Shown: in pieces, positions 1-8,250 of the stretch
Numbering within the stretch: position 1 is the stretch's first letter
How the letters are laid out: each line of letters starts with the position of its first letter
Origin: Acidobacteriota bacterium
GTDB lineage: Bacteria; Acidobacteriota; Terriglobia; Acidiferrales; UBA7541
DNA: 64,000 nt
Direction of reading: 5' to 3'
Assembly (NCBI GenBank): GCA_013289585.1
Contig: JABCZR010000004.1
Span: 124,001 to 188,000, forward strand
Program-made: the position numbers and the translations under genes
Notes under the pieces: generated by a model
Told to the model about the DNA's origin: nothing
What the model saw: the letters and a program-made list of their open reading frames with translations, nothing else
The model's database searches: none

Positions 1-338
1 GCGAGCGATTTGAGTTTCAGCCGCGTCCAGAACGGGTAAACGCTGATTTCTTCGGCGAAGTGGCTGGAGTTGCCGGTGTCAATCAGTAGGTCGCCCGCGG
101 GATGTCTTACCAGGATGCTGCCGGCGGTCGAGCCAAAGGAAAAGTTGCTGAACGTTTTCCCGGTCTCGATCCAGCAAGCGGCGAGCCCGGGAATCGTGGA
201 AATTGCTGGCGCGACGAGCGCGTGCGGCGGCGCCGCGGGAAGCGGCGCTCTCCGAAAGTAGAGGAAGTAGAGAGAGGCAGCCACCATCGCGATGAGGATG
301 AAAAGCGACTGTACAAAAATTCTGAGTACGCGGAGCAT
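1..338 (-). CDS. Partial metallo-beta-lactamase-fold hydrolase, membrane-anchored N-terminus
   Basis: Only the first 112 codons are present; the gene runs off the left edge. The frame read leftwards from an ATG at 338 begins with a single hydrophobic segment (about residues 5-27, VQSLFILIAMVAASLYFLYF) that should act as a signal anchor. Around residues 82-94 comes GDLLIDTGNSSHF, the typical first strand and loop of the metallo-beta-lactamase fold (the HxHxDH motif would lie off the edge). A GGAGG Shine-Dalgarno sits 10 nt before the ATG. The substrate cannot be inferred. It is divergent from obgE, with a 101-bp shared upstream region. Confidence 0.72.
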   Translation of the reverse strand, partial: MLRVLRIFVQSLFILIAMVAASLYFLYFRRAPLPAAPPHALVAPAISTIPGLAACWIETGKTFSNFSFGSTAGSILVRHPAGDLLIDTGNSSHFAEEISVYPFWTRLKLKSL

Positions 339-401
339 CGGTGCGCGGCCTCCGTTCCGGCCTTATGCAATTCGGCAGTTCGCTTATGTTATCGTTTTCT
401 C

Positions 402-424
402 GGGTGACCGCATAGCAGTCACCC
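402..424. promoter_or_regulatory. Perfect 7-bp inverted repeat before obgE
   Basis: GGGTGAC (402-408) and GTCACCC (418-424) form a perfect inverted repeat around a 9-nt centre. It lies 2 nt upstream of the obgE ribosome binding site (CTGGAG, 427-432). It could be a leader hairpin or a dyad operator shared with the divergent gene. No strong -35/-10 pair was recognised; TATGTT at 385-390 is a weak -10 candidate. Confidence 0.4.
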
Positions 425-439
425 TGCCTGGAGTTTCTT

Positions 440-1570
440 GTGTTTGTTGATGAAGCCAAGATATTCGTAAAGGCCGGCAACGGCGGCAACGGCTGTATCG
501 CGTTCCGCCGCGAAAAATATGTGCCGCGCGGCGGTCCTTCCGGCGGCGATGGCGGTAGTGGCGGAAGCATTTATCTCGAAGCCAATCTGAACGACAACAC
601 GCTGCTGCGTTATCGCTACAACCGCGAATTCAAGGCCGATCGCGGCCGCCATGGCGAAGGCTCCAACTGCACGGGCTACTCCGGCGAGGACATGATTCTG
701 CAGGTTCCCGTCGGCACCCTGGTCTTTGACGATCACACCGGAGAAACTATCGCCGATCTCGCCACTCCCGGAGAGCGCGTGCTGGTTGTGCACGGCGGGC
801 GCGGCGGGCGCGGCAATCAGCATTTCGCGAAGCCCTGGCATCAGGCCCCGCGCGAACACGAAGATGGTTTTCCCGGGGAAGAGCGCCATCTTCGCCTCGA
901 ACTGAAATTGCTCGCGGATGTCGGCCTCGTCGGTTTTCCCAACGCCGGAAAATCCACTTTGATTTCCGTAATTTCCGCGGCGCGTCCGAAAATCGCCAAT
1001 TACCCTTTCACCACGCTCGAGCCCAATCTCGGCGTCGTCAACGCCGATGGTGGCACCGGTGGCCACGGAACGGAACTCGGCCGCACTTTTGTCGTCGCCG
1101 ATCTTCCCGGCCTCATCGAGGGCGCCCACGAAGGTGCCGGCCTCGGGATCCGCTTCTTGCGTCACGTCGAACGCACGCGGCTGCTCGCTCATCTCATTGA
1201 TACTAGTGATTCGAACGCCGACGACCCAGTCCCTTCCTTCGAAGTGATCAACGGCGAGCTTGCCGCTTTCAGCGCATCGCTCACCGAAAAACCCATGATC
1301 GTCGTGGCCACCAAGCTCGACGCCACCACGGATCGCACGCGCCTCGAAGCGCTGCGCGATTTTTGCAAGCAACGTCGGCTGGAGTTCCATTCCATTTCCG
1401 CTGCCACCGGCGACGGCGTGAAGGATCTTGTTCGCTCCATCGCGGACGCTTTGGACAAGATTCCCCGCGCGGTGCATGATGCTTCGCTGGACTTGCCGCA
1501 TCCCTCACCGGAAAATGACGAAAACGCGTCAGGCCACGATTCGTTGCCCGCGCCCGTCAAGAAATCATGA
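440..1570 (+). CDS. obgE: GTPase Obg/CgtA (50S ribosome assembly GTPase)
   Basis: Obg is a ribosome-associated GTPase for late 50S assembly and stress signalling. The 376-residue protein has the glycine-rich Obg domain first ([12 protein letters not shown], residues 31-42; GGRGGRGN near 119-126). The G domain follows: G1 GFPNAGKST (165-173), G3 DLPG (221-224) and SAATG (about 320) as G5. The G4 position reads TKLD (291-294) rather than the usual NKxD, a substitution known in some other GTPases. There is no large C-terminal OCT domain, only a short acidic tail. The start is GTG at 440, with CTGGAG 7 nt upstream. It heads a plus-strand run with nadD, rsfS and rlmH. Confidence 0.96.
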   Translation: MFVDEAKIFVKAGNGGNGCIAFRREKYVPRGGPSGGDGGSGGSIYLEANLNDNTLLRYRYNREFKADRGRHGEGSNCTGYSGEDMILQVPVGTLVFDDHTGETIADLATPGERVLVVHGGRGGRGNQHFAKPWHQAPREHEDGFPGEERHLRLELKLLADVGLVGFPNAGKSTLISVISAARPKIANYPFTTLEPNLGVVNADGGTGGHGTELGRTFVVADLPGLIEGAHEGAGLGIRFLRHVERTRLLAHLIDTSDSNADDPVPSFEVINGELAAFSASLTEKPMIVVATKLDATTDRTRLEALRDFCKQRRLEFHSISAATGDGVKDLVRSIADALDKIPRAVHDASLDLPHPSPENDENASGHDSLPAPVKKS

Positions 1571-1634
1571 GAAAATTACTTTTGCCATCGCCGGCGATCC
1601 TGTCCAGACCGGCAAGATTCTCTTGGGAGACGCA

Positions 1635-2357
1635 TTGACCACCGCGCAAGCGCACCGCACCGCCGCAAAACACCATCCACGACGCATCGCGCTTTTTGGC
1701 GGCTCCTTCGATCCCATTCACAATGGCCACCTTTCCGTCGCCCGGGCCGCCGACCGGCGTTTCAATTTCGACGAAATCCATTTCATTCCCGCCAGCCGTC
1801 CGCCGCACAAATTGAAGCAGCACCTTGCTCCGTTCCCCCATCGCTTTGCCATGGTTTCGCTGGCCTGCACCGAGCATCCGCATTTTGTTCCGTCTCTGGC
1901 CGAGGCCGGGGAAGATTTCAGCGGCACGCAGCTGCATTATTCCGTGGATACCGTGCGCTACTTCCGCCACGTCTATCATGGACACGGCGACCGCATCTAT
2001 TTCATCATTGGCGCCGATGCGTTTCTGGACATTCCCATGTGGAAAGAGTACGAGACGCTGCTTGGGCTATGCGATTTCATCATTGCCAATCGCCCCGGTA
2101 TCCGAACCGAAGCGCTGCGCCTGGTGATTCCGCCGGACTTGATGGCGCGGCCGGATGGAAAAAGAGAAGGCGCTAACGGGCATCCTTCGCAGGTCGTCGC
2201 GCAGCTCCAGCGCAGCACCGTTTACCTCCTCGAAAACGTTTCGAGCGACGTCTCCGCCACCGACATTCGCCGGCGCAGCAATCGCGGCCAGGCCATTCAC
2301 GGGCTTGTTTCCGCGCGCGTCGAGGAATACATTCTCAAACAAGGCCTATATCGATGA
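1635..2357 (+). CDS. nadD: Nicotinate-nucleotide adenylyltransferase
   Basis: Adenylates nicotinate mononucleotide to deamido-NAD in NAD synthesis. The nucleotidyltransferase signature GGSFDPIHNGHL is at residues 22-33, followed by IPASRPPHK, IIGADAF and the C-terminal SATDIRRR (family ISSTxIRxR). The open frame extends back to 1428 inside obgE, but those 69 residues have no family counterpart. I chose TTG at 1635 because GGGAG lies 5 nt upstream and it gives 240 residues, close to family length. An earlier TTG at 1623 is possible. Its stop overlaps the rsfS ATG by 4 nt, implying translational coupling. Confidence 0.93.
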   Translation: MTTAQAHRTAAKHHPRRIALFGGSFDPIHNGHLSVARAADRRFNFDEIHFIPASRPPHKLKQHLAPFPHRFAMVSLACTEHPHFVPSLAEAGEDFSGTQLHYSVDTVRYFRHVYHGHGDRIYFIIGADAFLDIPMWKEYETLLGLCDFIIANRPGIRTEALRLVIPPDLMARPDGKREGANGHPSQVVAQLQRSTVYLLENVSSDVSATDIRRRSNRGQAIHGLVSARVEEYILKQGLYR

Positions 2358-2821
2358 AATTGGAATCCTTACCACCGGGCGTGCGCCTCGCCGTCGAAGC
2401 CGCTCAAAACAAAAAAGCCGCCGGCATCACCGTTCTTGACCTCAGCGGCGTCGCTGCCTTCACGGAATATTTTGTCATCTGCACGGGGTTCAGCACCCCG
2501 CAGGTGCAGGCCATCTGCACCGAAATCGAAGGTCTGCTCCACAAGACTCTCGGCCGTTCGCCCGAGCATCGCGAAGGTCATCGCTCCGTCGAGTGGGCCC
2601 TGCTCGATTTCGGCGGCTTCGTCGTGCACGTTTTCAGCGAGCAGGCCCGGCGCTACTACGATCTCGAGCGCCTCTGGCGTTCCGCCCCCAAGCTGGAAAT
2701 TCCAGACGAACCTGACGGCGCGTCCTCCAGCCAGAATGTGAATCATTCATCTTTCGAACACGAACCGTTCTCTGACGAAGCGGTTTCCAGTCGTCCGCTC
2801 GGTGGCCGCCCACAACCATGA
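2354..2821 (+). CDS. rsfS: Ribosomal silencing factor RsfS
   Basis: RsfS (YbeB/Iojap, DUF143) binds ribosomal protein uL14 and blocks subunit joining in slow growth. The family core covers about residues 8-115: an N-terminal helix, TEYFVICTGFSTPQV (37-51), HREGHRSVEWALLDFGGFVV (72-91), and a RRYYDLERLW segment. About 45 polar residues follow the core and are probably a disordered tail. The gene overlaps nadD and the following regulator gene by 4 nt each (ATGA arrangements), so all three are likely co-translated. The nadD-rsfS-rlmH association is common in bacteria. Confidence 0.95.
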   Translation: MKLESLPPGVRLAVEAAQNKKAAGITVLDLSGVAAFTEYFVICTGFSTPQVQAICTEIEGLLHKTLGRSPEHREGHRSVEWALLDFGGFVVHVFSEQARRYYDLERLWRSAPKLEIPDEPDGASSSQNVNHSSFEHEPFSDEAVSSRPLGGRPQP

Positions 2822-3786
2822 CCATGGAACGACTGCCGTGGATTGCTGAAGATCCCGCGGCGCTTCGTCTCTTCGAACTCGCTGAAAAAGTAGCCGTCGC
2901 TCCCACCACTCTTCTGATCACCGGCGAAAGCGGCACGGGCAAGGATCACCTCGCCCGGCTGGTGCATGAACTCGGCCCGCGCCGCGATGCGCCGTTCCTG
3001 AAAATCGATTGCGCCAGCCTTCCGCCCCATCTGGTCGAAAGCGAACTCTTTGGCCACGAGCGCGGCGCTTTTACCGGTGCTGTCGAGCGCAAGCTCGGCC
3101 GGTTTGAACTCGGCGGCAATGGCACCATTGTTCTCGATGAAGTCGCCGCTCTCTCCACCGCCGCGCAAGGCAAACTCCTGCGTGTTTTGCAGGAACGCAC
3201 GTTCGAACGCCTGGGCGGCACCGAGACGCTGCACATCGAAGCGCGCCTCATCGCCCTGACCAACGTCGATCTTCCCGCCGCCGTGAAGGCCGGCACCTTC
3301 CGCGAGGATCTTTATTTCCGGTTAAATGTGTTGATGCTCACGGTCCCACCGCTGCGCGAGCGCCGCGCGGACATTTTGTTGCTCGCCGACCATCTCCTGG
3401 TGACGCTTCGCGCCATTCACGGCCGTGCCAACGCTGAATTGAGCGAGTCTTCGCGCCGTATGCTCGCCGCCTATTCTTGGCCCGGAAATATCCGCGAGCT
3501 TCGCAACGCGCTGGAACGTGCGGTGGTCTTCTCTCGCGGTAGCCGTTCTGTTCCCGCCGGGGGCAACGATGTCCTCGAACCTGCAAATTTTCCGGAAAGT
3601 GTTCGCGCTTCGGCTCCCGGTGCGGTTGGCTCCCTCTCCGGCTTGCGCTCGCTCGAAGAGGTCGAACGCGAAGTCATCGCCGCCACGCTTGAGGCCACGC
3701 ACTATCAGATCAGCCGCTCCGCGGAAGCGCTCGGCATCAGCCGCAAGACTCTTCTCGAAAAACGCAAGAAATACGGTTTGAAGTGA
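2818..3786 (+). CDS. Sigma-54-dependent activator, receiver-less (AAA+ plus Fis HTH)
   Basis: A PspF-like bacterial enhancer-binding protein that would remodel sigma-54 RNA polymerase. The AAA+ domain starts almost at the N-terminus: Walker A GESGTGKD (36-43), sigma-54 contact loop GAFTGA (83-88), Walker B GTIVLDE (102-108), arginine-finger region REDLYFRLN (162-170) and WPGNIRELRNA near 220. A Fis-type helix-turn-helix occupies the last 40 residues. There is no receiver, GAF or PAS domain, so its activity must be controlled by a partner or by level. It is coupled to rsfS by a 4-nt overlap, an unusual partner for a ribosome-factor operon. The target promoters are unknown. Confidence 0.93.
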   Translation: MTMERLPWIAEDPAALRLFELAEKVAVAPTTLLITGESGTGKDHLARLVHELGPRRDAPFLKIDCASLPPHLVESELFGHERGAFTGAVERKLGRFELGGNGTIVLDEVAALSTAAQGKLLRVLQERTFERLGGTETLHIEARLIALTNVDLPAAVKAGTFREDLYFRLNVLMLTVPPLRERRADILLLADHLLVTLRAIHGRANAELSESSRRMLAAYSWPGNIRELRNALERAVVFSRGSRSVPAGGNDVLEPANFPESVRASAPGAVGSLSGLRSLEEVEREVIAATLEATHYQISRSAEALGISRKTLLEKRKKYGLK

Positions 3787-3826
3787 GCACCGTTGAGAAT
3801 CTCTCTTAGTGTGAAATAGAACGCTC

Positions 3827-4255
3827 ATGAAAATTCGGCTCTTCATGCTCGGAAAAACGCGCCGTCCGGAAATGCGTGCCATCCTCGACGACTACGTAAA
3901 ACGCATCAGCCGCTCTTGCCCAATTGAAATCGCTGAAGTCCGCGACGGCGACGCGGCTCTGAAAAAACTCGATGCCGATCGCGCCGCAACTGTAATCCTT
4001 CTCGATGCCGCAGGGAAAAACTTCGATTCGAACGCGCTCGCCAAATGGCTCGGCGAACTCCGCGACCGCGGCACCCGCGAACTCATCTTCCTTTGCGGCG
4101 ATGCCGATGGTTTTCCAGAAAATCTCCGCCAGCGCGCTCATCAAAAACTTTCTCTCAGCGCCATGACCTTCTCCCACGAACTCGCCCGCGTCATGCTCGC
4201 CGAGCAGCTCTACCGCGCCTTCGCTATCCTCTCCGGCAGCCCCTACCCGAAATAG
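3827..4255 (+). CDS. rlmH: 23S rRNA (pseudouridine1915-N3)-methyltransferase
   Basis: SPOUT-class methyltransferase acting on pseudouridine 1915 in helix 69 of 23S rRNA. At 142 residues it is slightly shorter than the E. coli enzyme. The family signatures are clear: FLCGDADG (88-95, usually FxIGGxxG) and the knotted C-terminal SAM region, including SLSAMTFSHELAR (108-120) and the ending GSPYPK (usually GxPYHK/R). It begins 40 nt after the sigma-54 activator gene. The ribosome theme continues that of obgE and rsfS. Confidence 0.95.
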   Translation: MKIRLFMLGKTRRPEMRAILDDYVKRISRSCPIEIAEVRDGDAALKKLDADRAATVILLDAAGKNFDSNALAKWLGELRDRGTRELIFLCGDADGFPENLRQRAHQKLSLSAMTFSHELARVMLAEQLYRAFAILSGSPYPK

Positions 4256-4282
4256 CCCGCGTAGTGTAAAACCATAAAGCCT

Positions 4283-4726
4283 ATGTCCATCCGCATCTCT
4301 CCCGACGCCACTCGGCCCTCCGCAACCATCGAAATCCCTCTGGAACATCCTCTTCCCGATTACGACCTGCTGCAGCTCGAGCAGCCCACTCCCCGCGACG
4401 TCGACGGCGTCCTTGTTTCCCAGGGCTTCCGCGACCTTGTCGACGACGCCCGCGGCGTCCTCATGGATCTCCTCGCGCATCCGCCGTTCCAGCAGGACTC
4501 CCCGGAAAACGCCAATCTCGATTTCACCCATTCGGCCCCGCCGCCCCTCGAGCTCGCGCAACTCACCGGCGCCATCTGCCCCGGCGACGACGAATCCTAC
4601 CGCCCCGGCCTATGGATCGTCCTCCAGGACCCGCATGCCAAGCCCGGCGCCTCGCTCTCTGCCATGTCCCAGGAGCGCGTCGCCGCCATCGTTGCCGAAT
4701 TCGTCAAGCGCCTTCAACTCGCGTAA
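4283..4726 (+). CDS. Hypothetical protein, acidic, no recognised domain
   Basis: A 147-residue soluble protein with no signal peptide, membrane segment or domain I recognise. It is rich in Asp, Glu and Pro. It starts 27 nt after rlmH in the same direction, has codon usage like its neighbours (strong GC3), and lacks a clear Shine-Dalgarno. The middle has GVLVSQGFRDLVDDARGVLM, predicted helical, and a PGLWIVLQDPHA strand-like segment. It is probably the last gene of the obgE-rlmH run. No function is offered. Confidence 0.7.
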   Translation: MSIRISPDATRPSATIEIPLEHPLPDYDLLQLEQPTPRDVDGVLVSQGFRDLVDDARGVLMDLLAHPPFQQDSPENANLDFTHSAPPPLELAQLTGAICPGDDESYRPGLWIVLQDPHAKPGASLSAMSQERVAAIVAEFVKRLQLA

Positions 4727-4764
4727 AAGGATTTTCTTTGTTGCGGGAGAGTTTGCAGTCAACG

Positions 4765-5190
4765 TCAGGCGGCAGGACCGGGCTGATAGTCTACGCAAGA
4801 ATACTTTCGATTTCGTGGTGTGACCATCCTGATTTGAATCTTGTCGTTGGATTCCCTGGCTACTTCGAGATATTCCGAAAACTCCCGCATTGTGATGCCT
4901 CCATCCACAAACACGTACAGTACAGGCTGGAAGCGTTCTTTTAAGATCAGTGCAAGTCGTCTGGACAGCTGATCTCGGGTTTCGGGCTCTGAGTTCAGCC
5001 GAAGCCCGCCATTGGCATTGATGTGGAGGACCAGTGGAATTGCCAACTCACAGTTTTCCGCGGGAAAAGAGTTGCCTACTCCCAACAAAAATCCTGTCGA
5101 ATGAGGAGATCGAAAATGTTGATCGAGTCGGATCGCAAGGACGGCGAGGAACACGATAATCACGACCCAATGGAATAGTTTCCTACGCAT
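4765..5190 (-). CDS. ExbD/TolR-like single-pass membrane protein
   Basis: ExbD/TolR proteins pair with ExbB/TolQ to power outer-membrane processes. This 141-residue product has one N-terminal transmembrane helix (about residues 5-20, FHWVVIIVFLAVLAI) and a periplasmic domain. Its C-terminal half matches the ExbD pattern: a strand, a run of polar helices, then ERFQPVLYVFVDGGITMREF. The conserved Asp usually found at the start of the ExbD helix is not evident, and no exbB/tolQ is adjacent. I chose the ATG at 5190, with GGAAGGG just upstream, over a TTG at 5208. It is convergent with the preceding hypothetical gene. Confidence 0.55.
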   Translation of the reverse strand: MRRKLFHWVVIIVFLAVLAIRLDQHFRSPHSTGFLLGVGNSFPAENCELAIPLVLHINANGGLRLNSEPETRDQLSRRLALILKERFQPVLYVFVDGGITMREFSEYLEVARESNDKIQIRMVTPRNRKYSCVDYQPGPAA

Positions 5191-5331
5191 ATCGCCCTTC
5201 CATGTCAACTTGACGCTTTATATGCCCATGGAGTTGCCAGAGGATTGTATCCCGCTTGACCTTTTCTCCCTCAATCCGCAGACTCTAATCTTTTCGCCGC
5301 GCCTAGACACAGCTCACAGAGGCGAAGCACC

Positions 5332-5868
5332 ATGCCCGAAGAAAAAGGACTGCTCATCGTTTACACTGGACCCGGCAAGGGCAAGACCACCTGCGCCCTG
5401 GGCACGGCCTTCCGCGCCGTCGGGCAGGGCCTGCGTGTCCTGATGGTGCAGTTCATCAAGGGTTCCTGGCACTACGGCGAGCTCGACGCTGCCAAAATGC
5501 TGGGCGATGACAAATTTGAAATCCGGCCAATGGGCCGCGGCTTCGTCAAAATCGGCGGCGCGGAAACCGATCCTGAAGACATCAAGCTGGCGCAGGAATG
5601 CTGGCAGACCGGCCGCGAGGCCATTTACAGCGGCAAGTACGACCTCGTCGTCCTCGACGAAATCAATTACACCATCAGCTACAAAATGCTCGACGCCGAC
5701 GAAGTTGTTGCCGCGCTGAAAGACCGTCCCGAGCGCGTCCACGTCATCTGCACCGGTCGCAACGCCCATCCCAAGCTCGTCGAGCTCGCCGACCTGGTTA
5801 CCGAGATGCGCGAGGTGAAACACCCCTACACCAAGGGTATACTGGCCCAACGGGGGATCGACTACTAG
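5332..5868 (+). CDS. cobO: Cob(I)yrinic acid a,c-diamide / corrinoid adenosyltransferase (CobO/BtuR type)
   Basis: Transfers the adenosyl group from ATP to cob(I)alamin or precursors, forming the Co-C bond of coenzyme B12. The 178-residue protein has the CobA/CobO P-loop variant TGPGKGKTT at residues 12-20, then VLMVQFIKG (about 38-46), the second motif LVVLDEINY (about 104-112) and the conserved end VKHPYTKGILAQRGIDY. No other cobalamin genes lie nearby, so it may serve salvage. It is transcribed alone, divergent from the ExbD-like gene; the 123-bp gap shows no recognisable cobalamin riboswitch. Confidence 0.93.
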   Translation: MPEEKGLLIVYTGPGKGKTTCALGTAFRAVGQGLRVLMVQFIKGSWHYGELDAAKMLGDDKFEIRPMGRGFVKIGGAETDPEDIKLAQECWQTGREAIYSGKYDLVVLDEINYTISYKMLDADEVVAALKDRPERVHVICTGRNAHPKLVELADLVTEMREVKHPYTKGILAQRGIDY

Positions 5869-5971
5869 AAGTCCGAGGTTCGAAACTGGAGATTCGAAGC
5901 GAGCGGCCCGGCACCCAGTGCCACTCTTTCTTTCACTGAAAACGGACGACTGAGAACTGACAACTTTCCCT

Positions 5972-6820
5972 ATGGCCTGGTTCAAGCGCGAAAAAAAATC
6001 GATCGAACAGACCACCCCGCCCGAAGAGCGCCGCGTGCGCACCGAGGGCCTTTGGGTGAAGTGCGAATCCTGCCGCACCATCGTCTTCCGCAAGGATCTC
6101 GAAGCGAATCTCTACGTCTGCCCCAAATGCCAGCACCACTTTCGAATGAGCGCCAAGCAGCGCCTGGAAATGCTCCTCGACGGCCGCTGGACGGAACACG
6201 ACGGCGGCATGATGTCCACCGATCCGCTGAAGTTCGTGGATACCAAGCCCTACGCCCGCCGCATCAAGGAAGCGCAAAAGAAACTTGGCATGAACGACGC
6301 CATCATTACCGCCGAAGGCCAGCTCAACGGCAGGCCCGTCGTTCTGTGCGCCATGGAGTTTGGCTTCATTGGCGGCTCCATGGGCGCAGTGGTCGGCGAA
6401 AAAGTCACCCGCGGCATCGAGCTATCCATCGAGACGCGCCAGCCCTTCATCGCCGTCTCCTGCTCTGGCGGCGCGCGCATGATGGAAGGCACCATCAGCC
6501 TGATGCAGCTCGCCAAAGTTTCCGCGGCCCTCGCCAAGCTCGACGAAGAAAAACTCCCCTATATTTCCTTGCTCACCGATCCCACCACCGGAGGCGTCAC
6601 CGCCAGCTTCGCCATGCTCGGTGATCTCAACATCGCGGAACCCGGCGCGCTCATCGGCTTTGCCGGCCCCCGCGTCATTGAGCAGACCATTCGCCAGAAA
6701 CTTCCCGAAGGCTTTCAACGTTCCGAGTTCCTTCTCGAACATGGCTTCCTCGACGCCGTCGTCCATCGCAAAGAGCTGAAAGCCTTCATCAGCAACTCTC
6801 TCGATCTTCTTTTGACCTGA
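5972..6820 (+). CDS. accD: Acetyl-CoA carboxylase carboxyltransferase subunit beta
   Basis: The beta half of the acetyl-CoA carboxylase carboxyltransferase in fatty acid synthesis. The 282-residue protein has the N-terminal zinc ribbon Cys31-x2-Cys34 and Cys50-x2-Cys53. The crotonase-like carboxyltransferase domain follows, with FIGGSMGAVVGEK (about 131-143), SCSGGARMMEG (about 163-173) and the DPTTGGVTASFA loop. One base separates its stop from folC, so accD-folC form an operon, as in many bacteria. The 100 bp upstream are low-complexity spacer with two TTCGAA copies (5879, 5893). Confidence 0.97.
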   Translation: MAWFKREKKSIEQTTPPEERRVRTEGLWVKCESCRTIVFRKDLEANLYVCPKCQHHFRMSAKQRLEMLLDGRWTEHDGGMMSTDPLKFVDTKPYARRIKEAQKKLGMNDAIITAEGQLNGRPVVLCAMEFGFIGGSMGAVVGEKVTRGIELSIETRQPFIAVSCSGGARMMEGTISLMQLAKVSAALAKLDEEKLPYISLLTDPTTGGVTASFAMLGDLNIAEPGALIGFAGPRVIEQTIRQKLPEGFQRSEFLLEHGFLDAVVHRKELKAFISNSLDLLLT

Positions 6821-6821
6821 G

Positions 6822-8165
6822 ATGAATTACGACGCCGCGGTTCGTTATCTGCTTTCTCTTGGAAGGGAACTCGCCGCGCCCACACAAGCGTCAGCCGCGA
6901 AGTTCGACCTCGAGAACATCACCATCCTCGTCGGGCGCCTCGGCCGCCCGGACCGCGCTTATCCCAGCGCGCATATCGCCGGTACGAACGGCAAGGGATC
7001 AACGGCGGCATTTCTCGAGTCCATCCTCCGCCACGCCGGCTTTCGAACCGGCCTCAACACTTCCCCGCATCTCGAACGAATCAACGAGCGCATCCGCGTC
7101 AATAGCGTTGAGATCAGCGATGATGCCTTCGCGGAAACTCTTTCACGCATCCGCACGCTGATCGAGGAGCTCCTCGCGTCAGGCAAACTCCGCGCGCACC
7201 CCACCTACTTCGAGTGCGTAACCGCCATGGCGTTCGAATTCTTTGCCCGCCAGCGCGTCGAATTCGCCGTCTTCGAAGTCGGTCTCGGCGGCCGACTCGA
7301 TGCCACCAATATTCTTAAGCCCGTCGTTTCCATCATTACCCGCATCGATTTCGACCACGAAAACTTTCTCGGCCATTCCCTCCAGGAAATCGCCGGCGAA
7401 AAAGCCGGCATCCTGAAACGCGACGTGCCGCTCATTCTCGCCGAACAGCGCCCCGAAGCGCGCGAAGCCATTCTTGCTCGCGCCGCGGAACTCGGCTGCC
7501 CGCTCTTCGAGACAGCGAAGGTCTTTCACATCGAGAGCGAATCCATCCAAGACGGTTTTGTCCGCGCACGCGTGGTGGAAACCGGTTCGGGAACCGCCTT
7601 CGAAATCGCTCCAAATCTTCCCGGCCGTTTCCAACTACAAAACGCTGTCAATGCCCTTGCCTCCGCGCGTTTTCTCCAGCGACGTGGCTTTCGAATCACC
7701 GACGAAGCCATCACCCAAGGCATCGCCAGCGTTGTTTGGCCCGGCCGCCTCGAAAAACTTCAATCCCATCCCGACGTTTACCTCGACGGTGCCCACAATC
7801 CCTCCGCCGCCCGCGAACTCGCCGCTTTTCTCGAGCAAAATTTCTCCGGCCGCAGAATCTGGCTCCTCTACGCCGCAATGCGTGACAAAGCCGTCGACGA
7901 AGTTGCTGGGCTCCTCTTCCCCCGTGCCGAGGAAGTTATCTTCACTGCTCCTCGCACGCCGCGCGCCGTCTCTGCCGCGCAACTCGCCGAAATCGGCGGC
8001 CACCACGCCGCCCGTTTTTCCGTTGTACCGGAAGCCGAGCATGCTCTCGACTACGCCCTGGCGAAAGCCGCGCCCGATGACGCCGTTTTCATCACCGGTT
8101 CTCTCTATCTCGTCGGCCAGCTCCGCCATTACTGGAAACAGCGCGCCCAAGTCGCCACGCGCTGA
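6822..8165 (+). CDS. folC: Bifunctional folylpolyglutamate synthase / dihydrofolate synthase
   Basis: Adds glutamate to dihydropteroate and tetrahydrofolates. The Mur-ligase-like ATPase motif AGTNGKGST is at about residues 53-61, then TSPHLERINERI (about 85-96), a FEVGLGGRLDATN motif (about 150-162), RIDFDHENFLG, and in the C-terminal domain DGAHNPSAAREL. At 447 residues it matches family length. It is translationally linked to accD, with a 1-nt gap. Its 3' flank carries a GCCGGC hairpin before purE. Confidence 0.96.
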   Translation: MNYDAAVRYLLSLGRELAAPTQASAAKFDLENITILVGRLGRPDRAYPSAHIAGTNGKGSTAAFLESILRHAGFRTGLNTSPHLERINERIRVNSVEISDDAFAETLSRIRTLIEELLASGKLRAHPTYFECVTAMAFEFFARQRVEFAVFEVGLGGRLDATNILKPVVSIITRIDFDHENFLGHSLQEIAGEKAGILKRDVPLILAEQRPEAREAILARAAELGCPLFETAKVFHIESESIQDGFVRARVVETGSGTAFEIAPNLPGRFQLQNAVNALASARFLQRRGFRITDEAITQGIASVVWPGRLEKLQSHPDVYLDGAHNPSAARELAAFLEQNFSGRRIWLLYAAMRDKAVDEVAGLLFPRAEEVIFTAPRTPRAVSAAQLAEIGGHHAARFSVVPEAEHALDYALAKAAPDDAVFITGSLYLVGQLRHYWKQRAQVATR

Positions 8166-8208
8166 AAAAAACCGTAGAATATCGCACTCAGGTTCTATAG
8201 GGTCTTTG

Positions 8209-8232
8209 TAGCGCCGGCTTCCCAGCCGGCAT
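8209..8232. repeat. REP-like GCCGGC hairpin between folC and purE
   Basis: GCCGGC (8213-8218), loop TTCCCA, GCCGGC (8225-8230): a perfect 6-bp stem in an otherwise AT-richer 85-bp spacer. The layout (purine-poor stem, TTCCCA loop) is typical of short extragenic palindromes dispersed in some genomes. It lacks a T-run immediately after the stem, so it is not a clear terminator. The only other similar element I saw here is CAGGC-TGAAG-GCCTG at 55196-55210. Confidence 0.5.
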
Positions 8233-8250
8233 CTTTCTTTAGCGCGATGG

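Noticed and set aside
419-1501. 360-residue minus-strand frame over obgE
   Set aside because: Antisense of a strongly conserved GTPase gene, with no recognisable motif; long antisense frames are common in GC-rich DNA.
5209-5331. A cobalamin riboswitch before cobO
   Set aside because: The 123-bp gap is too short and shows no B12-box (GCCACTG-like) sequence.
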